Assembly (NCBI GenBank): GCA_964462035.1
Contig: CAYXAP010000054.1
Span: forward strand, 1-64,000
Direction of reading: 5' to 3'
DNA: 64,000 nucleotides
Source: UBA1660 sp964462035
Lineage (GTDB): Bacteria; Myxococcota_A; Polyangia; Polyangiales; Houyiibacteriaceae
Within the stretch, counting starts at the first letter, position 1; each line of letters starts with the position of its first letter. This document shows, in pieces, positions 41,788 to 50,343 of this stretch. A program made the translations under genes and the position numbers. Under the pieces are notes generated by a model that did no database searches, was not told the DNA's origin, and worked only from the letters and a program-made list of their open reading frames with translations.

Positions 41788-43794
41788 TCACTCCGCCGGC
41801 AGGGCGCCGATCGCGTCGATCTCGTTCCAGCCCTCCACGCGCCGGGTGTCGAGGACTACCCGAATCTTGCTCACTCGCTCCAGGGTCTCGAAGCCGAGCC
41901 AGAGCCGGCGACTCTCGACATCCGGCGGCATCTCGCCGCCCCAGAGGCGGCGCCAGCGCTCGCCGTCGTCCCATTCGACCGCCGCGATCGCGCCAGGATG
42001 CAGGGTCTCGACGATCACGATCCCGTGCGCCTCGATCGGCTCCGCTAGCGCCACCTCGATCCACTCTTCGCCGCCGTCCGGTGTCTCGCTCGCCCACGCG
42101 CCCGCCAGGTCGCCGTACTCGGGCCAGACGTCTGGCGCGCCGAGTACCCCGGCGGCCTCCCACGCCGGCTCGGGGTGACTCGAGGAGACGTCGGTGACGC
42201 TCGCCCCCCATGCCACCCTCGCGAACGTCTCCGGGCGCGGCGTCCACTCGTACACACCCGCGCCCAGGTAGGTGACGGAGGGCGGATCGGGCGGGCCGAT
42301 CCACACGGCGAAAGCGCCGAAGCCGGCGATCAGCGCCGCCCAGAGCGCGAGCTTCACCCGCGGTCCGAATGGCTCGTAGCCCTGTCGATGCTTGGGCGGC
42401 AACGGCTCCGCCGCCACCAGACCGACGGAGTCGATCGCCGTCCACTGGTCACCGTCGTTGACCACGTGAACCCGCACCTCCTTCACCTTCATCGGTGCGG
42501 GCAACGGCACGTGGAGCACCTGTGCGCCGTCCATCGGTGCCTGCGGCGCACGCGCGAAGACGGTCTGGTACGTCGGCTCCTCGCCGTCCTCCGGGTGCGC
42601 GAGGACGCAGACCGCGTAGGTCGCGCCGGGCGTCGAGGTCTCGAAGACTCGGACCGCCGTCGAGAGCAGACCCGTGGGCCCGAAGCGCGCCACGACCCAC
42701 TCGGGCTCACCTTGCCGAGGCTTCGGAGCCCACGCCCCCGGCACGTCGATCTCTCTCGGGTAGACTGACGGTACCCCGCGAATGGCCGATGGCTCGTGCC
42801 CACTGCCATAGGAAGACGACGCGTCGCCGAAGAAGGGCCAGAGCATCACGTCGGGTTTGGCCCAGCCAATGGCGCGCATCACCGAGACCGGGTAGCGCCA
42901 GCCTTCGCCGATGTCGCGATCGATGGGTCGTCGGGCCAGCGAAGGCAGGGACTCGGCATCGATCGGAGCCTCCGGTGCTCGCCCACCGCGGGTCGGCACG
43001 GCGTAGGCGTCGCCGAGCAGCTCGGCCTCGGTCGGCCTGGTTGGCGGCCGCCGCTGCAGGATCGCCAGCGCCGTCTCTCGCGCATCGCGCAGCTGTCGCA
43101 CGAGCACGGCGCTCACGACCGCACCGATGAGCGGGAACGCCGTGGCGTAGGTGAGCGCGTCCACCCCATGGTCGGGCAGCGGAATGTCGAATGTGGTGGC
43201 GGCGAGCCAGAAGAGGCTCGCCGTGCCGCTGACCAGGAGCGCGATGGCGGCCAACAGAGTGCGCCCGCGCGCGGCGCGTTCGATCGCGGTGCGCGCGGAC
43301 CTCAGGTCGAGCGCGGGCGAGCGCGGCTGGGCCGCTGGCTCGCGGTAGGACATCGTCGCCGGGGCCCCGTCCGCCACGCGGGGCGCCACCGCGAGCGCGC
43401 GCCGAAGGACCGCTGCCGCGGCCGAGCGTCGGCTCAACGGCAGCGCGTCGTGCGGATGGCCTTCGTCCAGCAGACGCTCGGCCTCGTCGGCCCGCTTGCG
43501 GACCCGGAGCTCCAGCTGGCCCAGCAGTACACCCAGACCGACGAGCGACGCCACCAGCGCGGCGGCGACCTCCCACGCTTCGGCGCTCACGAGGGTCGCC
43601 AGCTCGTGTGCGGCGCGCGCGGCTCCGAGCGCGCCGCCCAGCAGGAAGGGCACCAAGCACCCCGCACAGCCGGACTTGGTGCCCGTGCTGACGTTGTAGA
43701 CCTTCGCGAAAGGGTTCAGCAGCCCGCCAACGGCCATGACGAGCAGGCCGATCGACGCGGCCGCCATCACGGCGAATGTCAGCAGAGTGCCCAT
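41788..43794 (-). CDS. large membrane protein with discoidin-like domains
   Basis: The protein has 668 residues. Hydrophobic segments lie near 5-27, 50-95, 185-205 and 225-245 and again near 485-505. An early CAGC motif sits in the first loop. Two beta-sandwich regions (about 330-460 and 520-665) resemble galactose-binding/discoidin-like folds with similar layout (EWVVARFGPTGLLSTAVRVF and EEWIEVALAEPIEAHGIVIV). I recognise no named family. An 8-bp hairpin lies 3 nt upstream of ATG 43794, covering the G-rich region where a ribosome-binding site would be. Confidence 0.75.
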   Translation of the reverse strand: MGTLLTFAVMAAASIGLLVMAVGGLLNPFAKVYNVSTGTKSGCAGCLVPFLLGGALGAARAAHELATLVSAEAWEVAAALVASLVGLGVLLGQLELRVRKRADEAERLLDEGHPHDALPLSRRSAAAAVLRRALAVAPRVADGAPATMSYREPAAQPRSPALDLRSARTAIERAARGRTLLAAIALLVSGTASLFWLAATTFDIPLPDHGVDALTYATAFPLIGAVVSAVLVRQLRDARETALAILQRRPPTRPTEAELLGDAYAVPTRGGRAPEAPIDAESLPSLARRPIDRDIGEGWRYPVSVMRAIGWAKPDVMLWPFFGDASSSYGSGHEPSAIRGVPSVYPREIDVPGAWAPKPRQGEPEWVVARFGPTGLLSTAVRVFETSTPGATYAVCVLAHPEDGEEPTYQTVFARAPQAPMDGAQVLHVPLPAPMKVKEVRVHVVNDGDQWTAIDSVGLVAAEPLPPKHRQGYEPFGPRVKLALWAALIAGFGAFAVWIGPPDPPSVTYLGAGVYEWTPRPETFARVAWGASVTDVSSSHPEPAWEAAGVLGAPDVWPEYGDLAGAWASETPDGGEEWIEVALAEPIEAHGIVIVETLHPGAIAAVEWDDGERWRRLWGGEMPPDVESRRLWLGFETLERVSKIRVVLDTRRVEGWNEIDAIGALPAE

Positions 43795-43797
43795 GCA

Positions 43798-43819
43798 CGC
43801 AGCCCCCCTTCGGGCTGCG
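43798..43819 (-). promoter_or_regulatory. hairpin abutting a start codon
   Basis: CGCAGCCC and GGGCTGCG pair perfectly (8 bp, 6-nt loop). It ends 3 nt before ATG 43794 and lies 19 nt past the stop of the acyl-CoA dehydrogenase. No T-tract follows. It is either a factor-independent terminator variant or a translational block. Confidence 0.45.
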
Positions 43820-43838
43820 GCATCCTAGCAGCAGCAGC

Positions 43839-45017
43839 TCAGCGAATCTTCTCGAGCCGGGAGAGCTCGCGGGTCATGTTCTTCTGGTGCGCCTCGAGGG
43901 TGCCGCCACCGATCTCGAGCAGCTTCGCGTCCCGCCAGAGCCGTTCGACGCGGTACTCGCCGACGTAGCCGTAGCCCCCGAGCACCTGGATCGCGCGGTC
44001 CGCGACGTTCTTGGCCATCGTCGAGCAGAAGAGCTTCACACCATCGGAGTCCAGCCGAGTCCCGGGCTTCGTGAGGCTCATCCGACCGGCGAACTCGTAG
44101 GTGTAGGCGCGACCCGCCATGAACTCCGCGTAGCTCTCGGCGATGTGCCGCTGAACCTGCCCGAAGCGGTTGAGCGGCTCGCCGAAGCTCTTCCGGTCCT
44201 TGGCGTACTCGTTCATGATCTCGACGCAGCGCCGCGCGATGCCGAGCGACATCGCCGCCAGGCCGACGCGCTCGATCTCGAGGTTGCGCATCATGTGGAT
44301 GGTCGCCGTGCCCTCTTCGCCGACGAGGTTCTCCGCCGGCACGCGGCAGTCCTCGAAGACCAGCTCCGCGGTGGTCGAGGCGCGCATCCCGAGCTTGTCG
44401 TGGATCTTCTGCCCCAGCGCGAAGCCGGGCATGCCCTTCTCGACGATGAACATCGAGAGCTCCTTGCGGCCGGCGTCCGCCATCCGGGCGTAGACCAGGA
44501 ACACGTCGCCGAGCTCCGTGTCGCTGATGGCGCCGTTGGTGATCCACATCTTCGCGCCGTTCAGCACGTACTCGTCGCCGTCGCGGCGCGCGGTGGTGCG
44601 CATCCCGAGCACGTCGGTGCCGGCGCCGGGCTCGCTCATGCACATGCCGCCGATCTTCGAGCCGTCGCAGAGGCCGGGCAGGTATTTCTTCTTCTGCGCC
44701 TCGCTGCCGTTCTGGTTGAGGTTGTTCGCGCAGAGCAGCGCGTGCGCCAGGTAGGCGAGGGTGAAGCCCGGGTCGACCGCGGCCAGCTCCTCGTGGGCGA
44801 TGCACGTCGCGACCGGACCCATGCCGGCGCCCCCGTACTCCTCGTCGACCGTGATGCCGAGCAAGCCGAGCTCACCGAGCTCCTTGAAGAGCGCGTGGTT
44901 GAAGGTCTCGTTCTTGTCGTGCTCCGCGGCCTGCGGCTCGACCTTCGTCTCGGCGAAGGAGCGCAGCATGTCGCGCAGCTGGCGATGTTCGTCGGAGGGC
45001 TCGAAGAGGCTGCTCAT
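43839..45017 (-). CDS. acyl-CoA dehydrogenase
   Basis: The protein has about 392 residues, the standard length. N-terminal helical, middle beta (MSEPGAGTDVLGMRTTA, WITNG) and C-terminal helical domains are all present; the end holds GGYGYVGEYRVERLWRDAK and EIGGGTLEAH, the FAD/active-site region. The sequence feel is of the isovaleryl-/short-branched-chain branch, used in branched amino acid or fatty acid catabolism, transferring electrons to ETF. ATG 45017 (MSSLFEP) matches the family N-terminus; ATG 45044 is in frame but less likely. Confidence 0.93.
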   Translation of the reverse strand: MSSLFEPSDEHRQLRDMLRSFAETKVEPQAAEHDKNETFNHALFKELGELGLLGITVDEEYGGAGMGPVATCIAHEELAAVDPGFTLAYLAHALLCANNLNQNGSEAQKKKYLPGLCDGSKIGGMCMSEPGAGTDVLGMRTTARRDGDEYVLNGAKMWITNGAISDTELGDVFLVYARMADAGRKELSMFIVEKGMPGFALGQKIHDKLGMRASTTAELVFEDCRVPAENLVGEEGTATIHMMRNLEIERVGLAAMSLGIARRCVEIMNEYAKDRKSFGEPLNRFGQVQRHIAESYAEFMAGRAYTYEFAGRMSLTKPGTRLDSDGVKLFCSTMAKNVADRAIQVLGGYGYVGEYRVERLWRDAKLLEIGGGTLEAHQKNMTRELSRLEKIR

Positions 45018-45184
45018 CAAGGCCCGGATAACACGCACTGCCACCGGAATCGAGCGCCGGAATTGCGTTCACTCCCGCTCCCTCGAACCGACCGCTGGGC
45101 GCTTGGGAAAGCCGACCCTAGACCCGTGCGTTACCCCACGCGACGGTCCCCCGATTGGCGAGAGAGATCCGCGAAGCACCGACG

Positions 45185-45190
45185 TACGAT
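45185..45190 (+). promoter_or_regulatory. -10 element TACGAT of a leaderless start
   Basis: TACGAT-gggtcg-ATG: the hexamer ends exactly 6 nt before ATG 45197. Confidence 0.5.
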
Positions 45191-45196
45191 GGGTCG

Positions 45197-46231
45197 ATGA
45201 GCTCACCGATGAAGTACGCCGAGGACGTCTCTGGCAAGCGCTTCGCGCTGGTGGGGGCCGCCGTCGGCTGGCCTCGTTTCCACCCCGGGGGTCCCGCCGA
45301 GACGTTGCGGAGCCGCGGCGCCAAGGTCATCGAGAAGCTCTCCGCGGACCTCGACTACATCGCGATCTTCAACGGGCGACAGAAGGGCCGGGCGGCCGGG
45401 AAGCGCAAAGCGGAGCAGCTGGCGGCCGAGGGGAAGGTCGAGCTGCTCGACCGACAGGCCCTGCTCCACATGCTTCGCCCCGACCTCACCACGAAGAACT
45501 TCGTCTTCGTCGGCGGCTTCGACTGCGAGGTCGAGGGCGTCCCCGAGAGTCGACCGCAGGCGATGGCCGAGGCGGCCGGCGCCACCGTGCTGCCGAAGGT
45601 CCACCCCGATCTGCACTACGCCGTGGTGGGCCGCCGCCGGAAGAAGGGCAAGACCGCCGAGCTCCGCCACCTCGAGATGCTCGCGCGCGAGGGCCACCTC
45701 TTCAGCCAGCTCACCGAGGAAGCGTTCATCGAGCTCGTCTCGTCGCAGGGCGCTCCGCGCGAGAGCCGAGGGCTCGCCGACCTGGTGCTCCGCATGCAGT
45801 CGTTGACCGACGCCGGCCGGATGAAGCGTGCGCTGAAGATGCTGAAGGCCGAGAGCTTCCAGCTCTTCCTCGACGTCACCGACGAGCACTTGGTCGGCAT
45901 CGTCCGCAGCCAGACCGGTGCCTCGAAGTTCTACTCCACACGCGTCCACGCCAGCGGGGACTACTGGTGTTGCGGCCACGACCTGGCCGACTGCATGGGA
46001 ATGCAGGGGCGCATCTGCAAGCACCTGCTCGTGCTCGCCCTAGGCGCGGTCCAGACCGGCGAGATCGGCGCCGCGACCATCGAGAGCTGGCTCGCGCAGG
46101 CCGTGAGCAAGAGCCCGAAGCGGGAAGAGCAGGCCGCGAGCGACACCATCCTCCGCTACCGCTCCGCCGAGGCCGGCGAGCTCGACTGGCGTCCGGCCGA
46201 GACCACGCCGGAAGACTTCTACGCCTTCTGA
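45197..46231 (+). CDS. tandem-BRCT protein with SWIM-like zinc finger
   Basis: The protein has 344 residues. Residues ~8-93 and ~100-182 are two BRCT-like units: both begin with a strand such as KRFALVG or NFVFVGG and continue with alpha-beta alternation (GAKVIEKLSADLDYIAI; GATVLPKVHPDLHYAVV). BRCT domains bind phosphoproteins or DNA ends. Residues ~258-276 are a SWIM-like finger (CCGHDLADC then CKH) with spacing unlike the usual CxC-xn-CxH. SWIM fingers bind DNA or proteins and often accompany MoxR/DUF5682/VWA clusters; such a cluster lies 9 kb away. ATG 45197 is fixed by TACGAT. It may act in DNA repair or as a scaffold; partner unknown. Confidence 0.78.
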   Translation: MSSPMKYAEDVSGKRFALVGAAVGWPRFHPGGPAETLRSRGAKVIEKLSADLDYIAIFNGRQKGRAAGKRKAEQLAAEGKVELLDRQALLHMLRPDLTTKNFVFVGGFDCEVEGVPESRPQAMAEAAGATVLPKVHPDLHYAVVGRRRKKGKTAELRHLEMLAREGHLFSQLTEEAFIELVSSQGAPRESRGLADLVLRMQSLTDAGRMKRALKMLKAESFQLFLDVTDEHLVGIVRSQTGASKFYSTRVHASGDYWCCGHDLADCMGMQGRICKHLLVLALGAVQTGEIGAATIESWLAQAVSKSPKREEQAASDTILRYRSAEAGELDWRPAETTPEDFYAF

Positions 46232-46348
46232 ACGGGGCGGATCCGCACGATGTCGCCGCGATTCTCGGAGATGGCTCACCTGCGCTGGTCCAGGCTGTGC
46301 CAATTCCGCGGGCGATCGCTGGTGCGCGATCTGCATCGGCCTTGGCCG

Positions 46349-47647
46349 ATGCATTGGCTTCGACTCACGCTCTTGGTCGCCCTGAGCGGCTGCTACCTCA
46401 GCCACGAGCTCGAGGACCCGCCCGCCGTCGATGGTGGTCCAGGCGTCGCCCGGACCAGCGAGTGCCCCTCGGCGCTGCAGGTCGGCGCTCCGTCGCCGAT
46501 CGCCGGCTACTGCCCGACGCTGGCCAACCGCTCCGAGTGGGAGGCGCCGGCGTCGCAGCCGGAGCTCGCCTGGGAGCTCGAGCTGCCGGACGAGGCGGAC
46601 CGCTTCGCGCAGCTCGTGGTCGGACCCGGCGGTCGCATCTACGTGCGCAGCTCGTCGCGAATCTTCGCCGTCGACGATCGCGGCGGACGCGCTCGGCTGC
46701 GCTGGGTGAAGGAGTTCGAGGGGGTGCCTTCGAGCCCGGTGCTGCTTCCGGACGGGACGCTCTTCGTCACGGTGCGGATGGGCCTGGATGGCTCCGAAGG
46801 GCTCTGGCTCGCCGACGACGGAGACATCGAACGGCGGGCGCCCCTCCCCAGTGGTGCGGGCGGGTCGCCCATCGTGGGTCAGAGTGGTCGGTTCTACTTC
46901 CGCGCGCCGACCGGCGAAGACTTTCAGAGCGTCCTCGTGGGCTGGAGCCCGACCGAGGAGCGCGAGCTCTGGCGGACTCGGCCGTTCTCGTCGAGCTACC
47001 CCCGCGTGGCGCTCGGGCCCGGTGATGCGCTCTACGTCCTCGACCCGGTTCTCGCGGCCGATGGTCGGGTTCCGCGCATCACCCGCGTCGACGGCGCATC
47101 GGGGGAGGTCGTGTGGTCGACGATCATCGGCGCACCGGAGGAGCCGATCAATCAGGGGCCCGCCGTCGGTCCGGACGGCGCGATTCACGCGATCGTGTGG
47201 ACCGAGCGGACGACGGTGACGACCTTGGTCACGCTCGAACCGAGCGGCGAGGAGCGGCTCCGCGTGGTGCTCCCGACCGACCCATGGGGCGGCGGTACCG
47301 GGGCCCTCACCATCGGCGGCGACGGGCGGATCTTCGTGAAGGAAGGTGAGGCGCTCATGGGCGTCGACCCCGACGGAACGGTGGCGTGGGAGCGACCGGC
47401 GCACCCGAACATCGAGGCCGGCGGCACCGTCGACGCGGCGGGCCGGCTACTCGCGGGGAGCGGCGGCTCGTCGGCGATCGACGGCGCGGACGGAACCGAG
47501 CTCTGGGTCTCGGAGATACCGGCCGTTCGGGAGATGACGCCCGGCGGCGGCGTCTCGATCAGCTTTCCGGGGCCACCGACGCTCGGTGAGGGCGTCATCT
47601 ACTACATGGCGAGCGACCGCATCTTGCAGGCCGCCGCCGCGCCTTAG
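46349..47647 (+). CDS. PQQ-like beta-propeller lipoprotein
   Basis: The protein has about 432 residues. ATG 46349 gives MHWLRLTLLVALSGC, a lipoprotein signal with Cys 15. The mature protein is a repeating beta-propeller of PQQ/YWTD type, with blades marked by segments such as GGRIYVRSSSRIFAVDDRGG, GDALYVLDP and DGRIFVKEG; no quinone-binding residues are evident, so it is probably structural like BamB-type propellers. Earlier in-frame ATGs would add an unlikely basic extension. Its stop overlaps the convergent mono-heme lipoprotein by 4 bp. Confidence 0.82.
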   Translation: MHWLRLTLLVALSGCYLSHELEDPPAVDGGPGVARTSECPSALQVGAPSPIAGYCPTLANRSEWEAPASQPELAWELELPDEADRFAQLVVGPGGRIYVRSSSRIFAVDDRGGRARLRWVKEFEGVPSSPVLLPDGTLFVTVRMGLDGSEGLWLADDGDIERRAPLPSGAGGSPIVGQSGRFYFRAPTGEDFQSVLVGWSPTEERELWRTRPFSSSYPRVALGPGDALYVLDPVLAADGRVPRITRVDGASGEVVWSTIIGAPEEPINQGPAVGPDGAIHAIVWTERTTVTTLVTLEPSGEERLRVVLPTDPWGGGTGALTIGGDGRIFVKEGEALMGVDPDGTVAWERPAHPNIEAGGTVDAAGRLLAGSGGSSAIDGADGTELWVSEIPAVREMTPGGGVSISFPGPPTLGEGVIYYMASDRILQAAAAP

Positions 47648-48162
47648 CGACAGCGAAGGTCGCCGTTCTGCAGCGAGCGGATGAAGTCCTCGCCGACCGG
47701 GAGCGGGTCGCAGCCGTGATCGTCACCGCAGACGAAGTCCCACTGCGGCTCGGCGAGGCTGTGGCACTCGAAGCAGTTGCCACCGAACATGTTGATGGTG
47801 TCCTCGGCGCCGCGCGCCGCGATGGTCACGCCGTCGACCTGCACGTCGAGGGTGAAGAACTCCCAGTCGTTGGTCGCCGCGTTCCAGCCTACTTCGCGCT
47901 TGAGCATCGCCTCACCGGGGAAGAGCTGGATCAGGGTGCCCGGCGGATACACGCCGCCGCTCGGCGACTCGGCGACCGCCACCGAGGCGTCCACGTCGCC
48001 GAGCAGGTTGGTGATGCGCATGAGGCCGACCTGTGGCCACTCGTTCATGCAACGGTCCAGGTCCTCGCCGGTGACGTCGAGCGAGTCGACTACGTCGAAA
48101 GGCTCCGAGTCGCCGCAGCCGACGAGGAGAATGGCAACCACCGCGAACCGAATCCAAGGCAT
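47644..48162 (-). CDS. mono-heme c-type cytochrome-like lipoprotein
   Basis: The protein has 172 residues. Lipobox AILLVGC (Cys about 16). The body is beta-rich and contains one canonical heme motif, CFECH, near residue 135, followed by paired Cys (CGDDHGC, LRC). It is too short for a known peroxidase and is not a standard class I cytochrome c; it probably anchors a heme at the outer or inner membrane. TAGGGT lies 5 nt before ATG 48162. Confidence 0.78.
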   Translation of the reverse strand: MPWIRFAVVAILLVGCGDSEPFDVVDSLDVTGEDLDRCMNEWPQVGLMRITNLLGDVDASVAVAESPSGGVYPPGTLIQLFPGEAMLKREVGWNAATNDWEFFTLDVQVDGVTIAARGAEDTINMFGGNCFECHSLAEPQWDFVCGDDHGCDPLPVGEDFIRSLQNGDLRCR

Positions 48163-48167
48163 GCGGC

Positions 48168-48173
48168 ACCCTA
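48168..48173 (-). promoter_or_regulatory. -10-like element TAGGGT, 5 nt before start
   Basis: TAGGGT-gccgc-ATG on the minus strand: same hexamer as at 17820-17825, with one base less spacing. Confidence 0.4.
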
Positions 48174-48179
48174 GCAGGG

Positions 48180-50273
48180 TCAGAACTGCTTGCGGCGGAT
48201 GTCGGCCTGCGCCCGCAGGTAGCGCTGCACGTTGAAATCGCTCTCGGAGGGGTGCTGCACCCAGCTGCCGTCCGGCAGTAGGTGCCAGCTGAGCACGTCG
48301 TCTTGGAGGCAGGCGTCGATGATGTCGTCGAGCCGCTCGCGGAGCCGCGGATCGTCCACCGGGGCGACGGCCTCGACCCGGTTCTCCAGGTTGCGGGTCA
48401 TCAGGTCGGCCGAGCCGATGAGGTAGGCGCCGGGCTCGGGCGTCTCGCCGAAGCGGTAGATGCGGCTGTGCTCGAGGAAGTCGCCGACGATGGAGCGCAC
48501 GCGGATGCGCTCGGACATGCCCGGCACCTGCGGCCGAAGACAGCAGATCGTGCGCACGATCAGGTCGATCTCGGCGCCCGCCCGCGACGCTTCGTAGAGT
48601 GCGTCGATCACTGCGTTGTGGGAGAGGTTGTTGACCTTGATGACGATCCGGCCATTCGGGTGCGCCTGGCCATGGATGAGCTCGAGGATCCGGTCGAGGA
48701 GGGTGACCGGGGCGACCAGCAGTCGCTGGAACGCCGCCGTTCGGCTGTGGCCGGTCAGCATGTTGAAGAGCTGGCCGAGGTCGGCGGTCAGCCCCGGGTC
48801 GGCGGTGAAGAGCCCGACGTCTTCATAGAACTTGGCCGTGGTCGGGTTGTAGTTGCCGGTCGCGATGTGACCGTAGCGCCGGATGACCCCGTCGTCGTCG
48901 CGCCGGACCACCATCGCCGTCTTGGTGTGGGTCTTGAGCTCGACGAAGCCGTAGACGACGTGGACGCCGGCTTCCTCGAGCTGCTCGGCCCAGGCGATGT
49001 TCGCCTCCTCGTCGAAGCGCGCTTTGAGCTCGACGAGCGCCACCACCTGCTTGCCGCTCTCCGCGGCGCGGATCAGCGACTTCACGACCGGGCTGTCGCC
49101 GCTCGTCCGGTAGAGCGTCTGCTTGATCGCGAGAACCCTCGGGTCCCGCGCCGCGTATTCGATGAAGCGCTGCGTCGAGCTGGCGAAGGAGTCGTAGGGG
49201 TGCTGGACCAGGACGTCGCGGTCACGGAGGACCGCGAAGAAGTCGTCCTTGAGCTCGGCGACTTCGACCGGAACCCAGCCGGGAGAGGTGAGCTCGGGGC
49301 GGTCGAGGTTGGCGATCTCCGCCATGCCGTTGAGCGAGAGCGGCCGCGGCGTCGTGTAGACGTCGTCGGGAGTGATCTCGAGCTCGTGGCAGAGCAGATC
49401 GAGGATCTTCTGAGGCACGTCCTGGTCGACCTCGAGCCGGACCACACGGCCGAAGCGCCGGCCGAGGACCTCGCTGGCCACGGCGTCGAGGAGGTCGCCG
49501 ACGTCGATGTCTTCGACCTCGTAGTCAGCGTTCCGGGTGACGCGAAAGGTGTGCCAGCTCTCGACTTCGCGGCCGGGGAAGAGCTCGCTCAGGTGTGCGC
49601 CGACGACGTGCTCCACGGGCACCATGATCAGCTCGTTCTCGCGCCGGAGCTGAACGAAGCGGTTCACCTGCCGAGGGAGCTTCACGCGCGCGAAGCTCGA
49701 GCCGTCGCGGTCGTTCAGCATCACGCCGATCGAGAGCGAGAGATCGCTGATGAAGGGGAAGGGGTGCGCGGGGCCGACCGCGAGCGGGGTCAGCACGGGG
49801 AAGATCTCCGCGCGGAAGATCTCTTCGAGCTCCGCCCGTTCCGGCTCGTTCAGGTCTTCCCAGGGAAGGATGCGGATGCCCTGCGCCGCGAGCGCCGGGA
49901 GCAGGTCGCCTTCGAGGATCCGGCGCTGCTCGATCAGGAGCGCCTTGAAGCTCTCGTGGAGCTCCTGGATCTGCTCGGCGGGCGACTTGCCGGTGCGCGA
50001 GGGCTGCCGGATCCCCGCCAGCCGCTGTTCCTTGAGGCCCGCGACGCGCACGCGGAAGAACTCGTCGGTCAGGTCCGTGAAGATGGCCAGGAAGCGCACG
50101 CGGTCGAGGAGCGGTCGCTCGGGCTCGTCGGCCTTGGCCAGCACCCGCGCCTGGTAGGCGAGCTCGGAGGCCTGCCGATCGAGGAAGTGCTCGTCGTCCT
50201 CCGGCGGCGTCTGGGTCTGCCGCATGGGCTGGACCTCGGGCTCGGGCGCGCCGTGGCTCGTCGTCTCGCTCAT
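48180..50273 (-). CDS. ppk: polyphosphate kinase 1
   Basis: The protein has 697 residues, the usual Ppk1 length. It polymerises the gamma-phosphate of ATP into polyphosphate, reversibly, at the inner membrane. Domain order N, H, C1, C2 is intact. The phosphorylated His lies in ELKTHTKTAMVV (H449) and the second catalytic His in GHIATGNYNPTTA (H469); LAIKQTLYRTSGDSPVV and NLSHNAVIDALYEASRAGAE are further signatures. ATG 50273 is preceded by TAGAAG at 6 nt. It lies just downstream of the oxidase subunit gene on the same strand. No ppx or phosphate-regulon gene is present. Confidence 0.97.
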   Translation of the reverse strand: MSETTSHGAPEPEVQPMRQTQTPPEDDEHFLDRQASELAYQARVLAKADEPERPLLDRVRFLAIFTDLTDEFFRVRVAGLKEQRLAGIRQPSRTGKSPAEQIQELHESFKALLIEQRRILEGDLLPALAAQGIRILPWEDLNEPERAELEEIFRAEIFPVLTPLAVGPAHPFPFISDLSLSIGVMLNDRDGSSFARVKLPRQVNRFVQLRRENELIMVPVEHVVGAHLSELFPGREVESWHTFRVTRNADYEVEDIDVGDLLDAVASEVLGRRFGRVVRLEVDQDVPQKILDLLCHELEITPDDVYTTPRPLSLNGMAEIANLDRPELTSPGWVPVEVAELKDDFFAVLRDRDVLVQHPYDSFASSTQRFIEYAARDPRVLAIKQTLYRTSGDSPVVKSLIRAAESGKQVVALVELKARFDEEANIAWAEQLEEAGVHVVYGFVELKTHTKTAMVVRRDDDGVIRRYGHIATGNYNPTTAKFYEDVGLFTADPGLTADLGQLFNMLTGHSRTAAFQRLLVAPVTLLDRILELIHGQAHPNGRIVIKVNNLSHNAVIDALYEASRAGAEIDLIVRTICCLRPQVPGMSERIRVRSIVGDFLEHSRIYRFGETPEPGAYLIGSADLMTRNLENRVEAVAPVDDPRLRERLDDIIDACLQDDVLSWHLLPDGSWVQHPSESDFNVQRYLRAQADIRRKQF

Positions 50274-50279
50274 GGCTCG

Positions 50280-50285
50280 CTTCTA
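50280..50285 (-). promoter_or_regulatory. -10-like element TAGAAG before ppk
   Basis: GGTAGAAG-cgagcc-ATG on the minus strand: 6-nt spacing, last base G rather than T. Confidence 0.35.
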
Positions 50286-50343
50286 CCAGCATTCCGGGGG
50301 CTCGGCTGGTGTCGGGTCTGTGATCTCTCGCGGAGCGCGAGCG

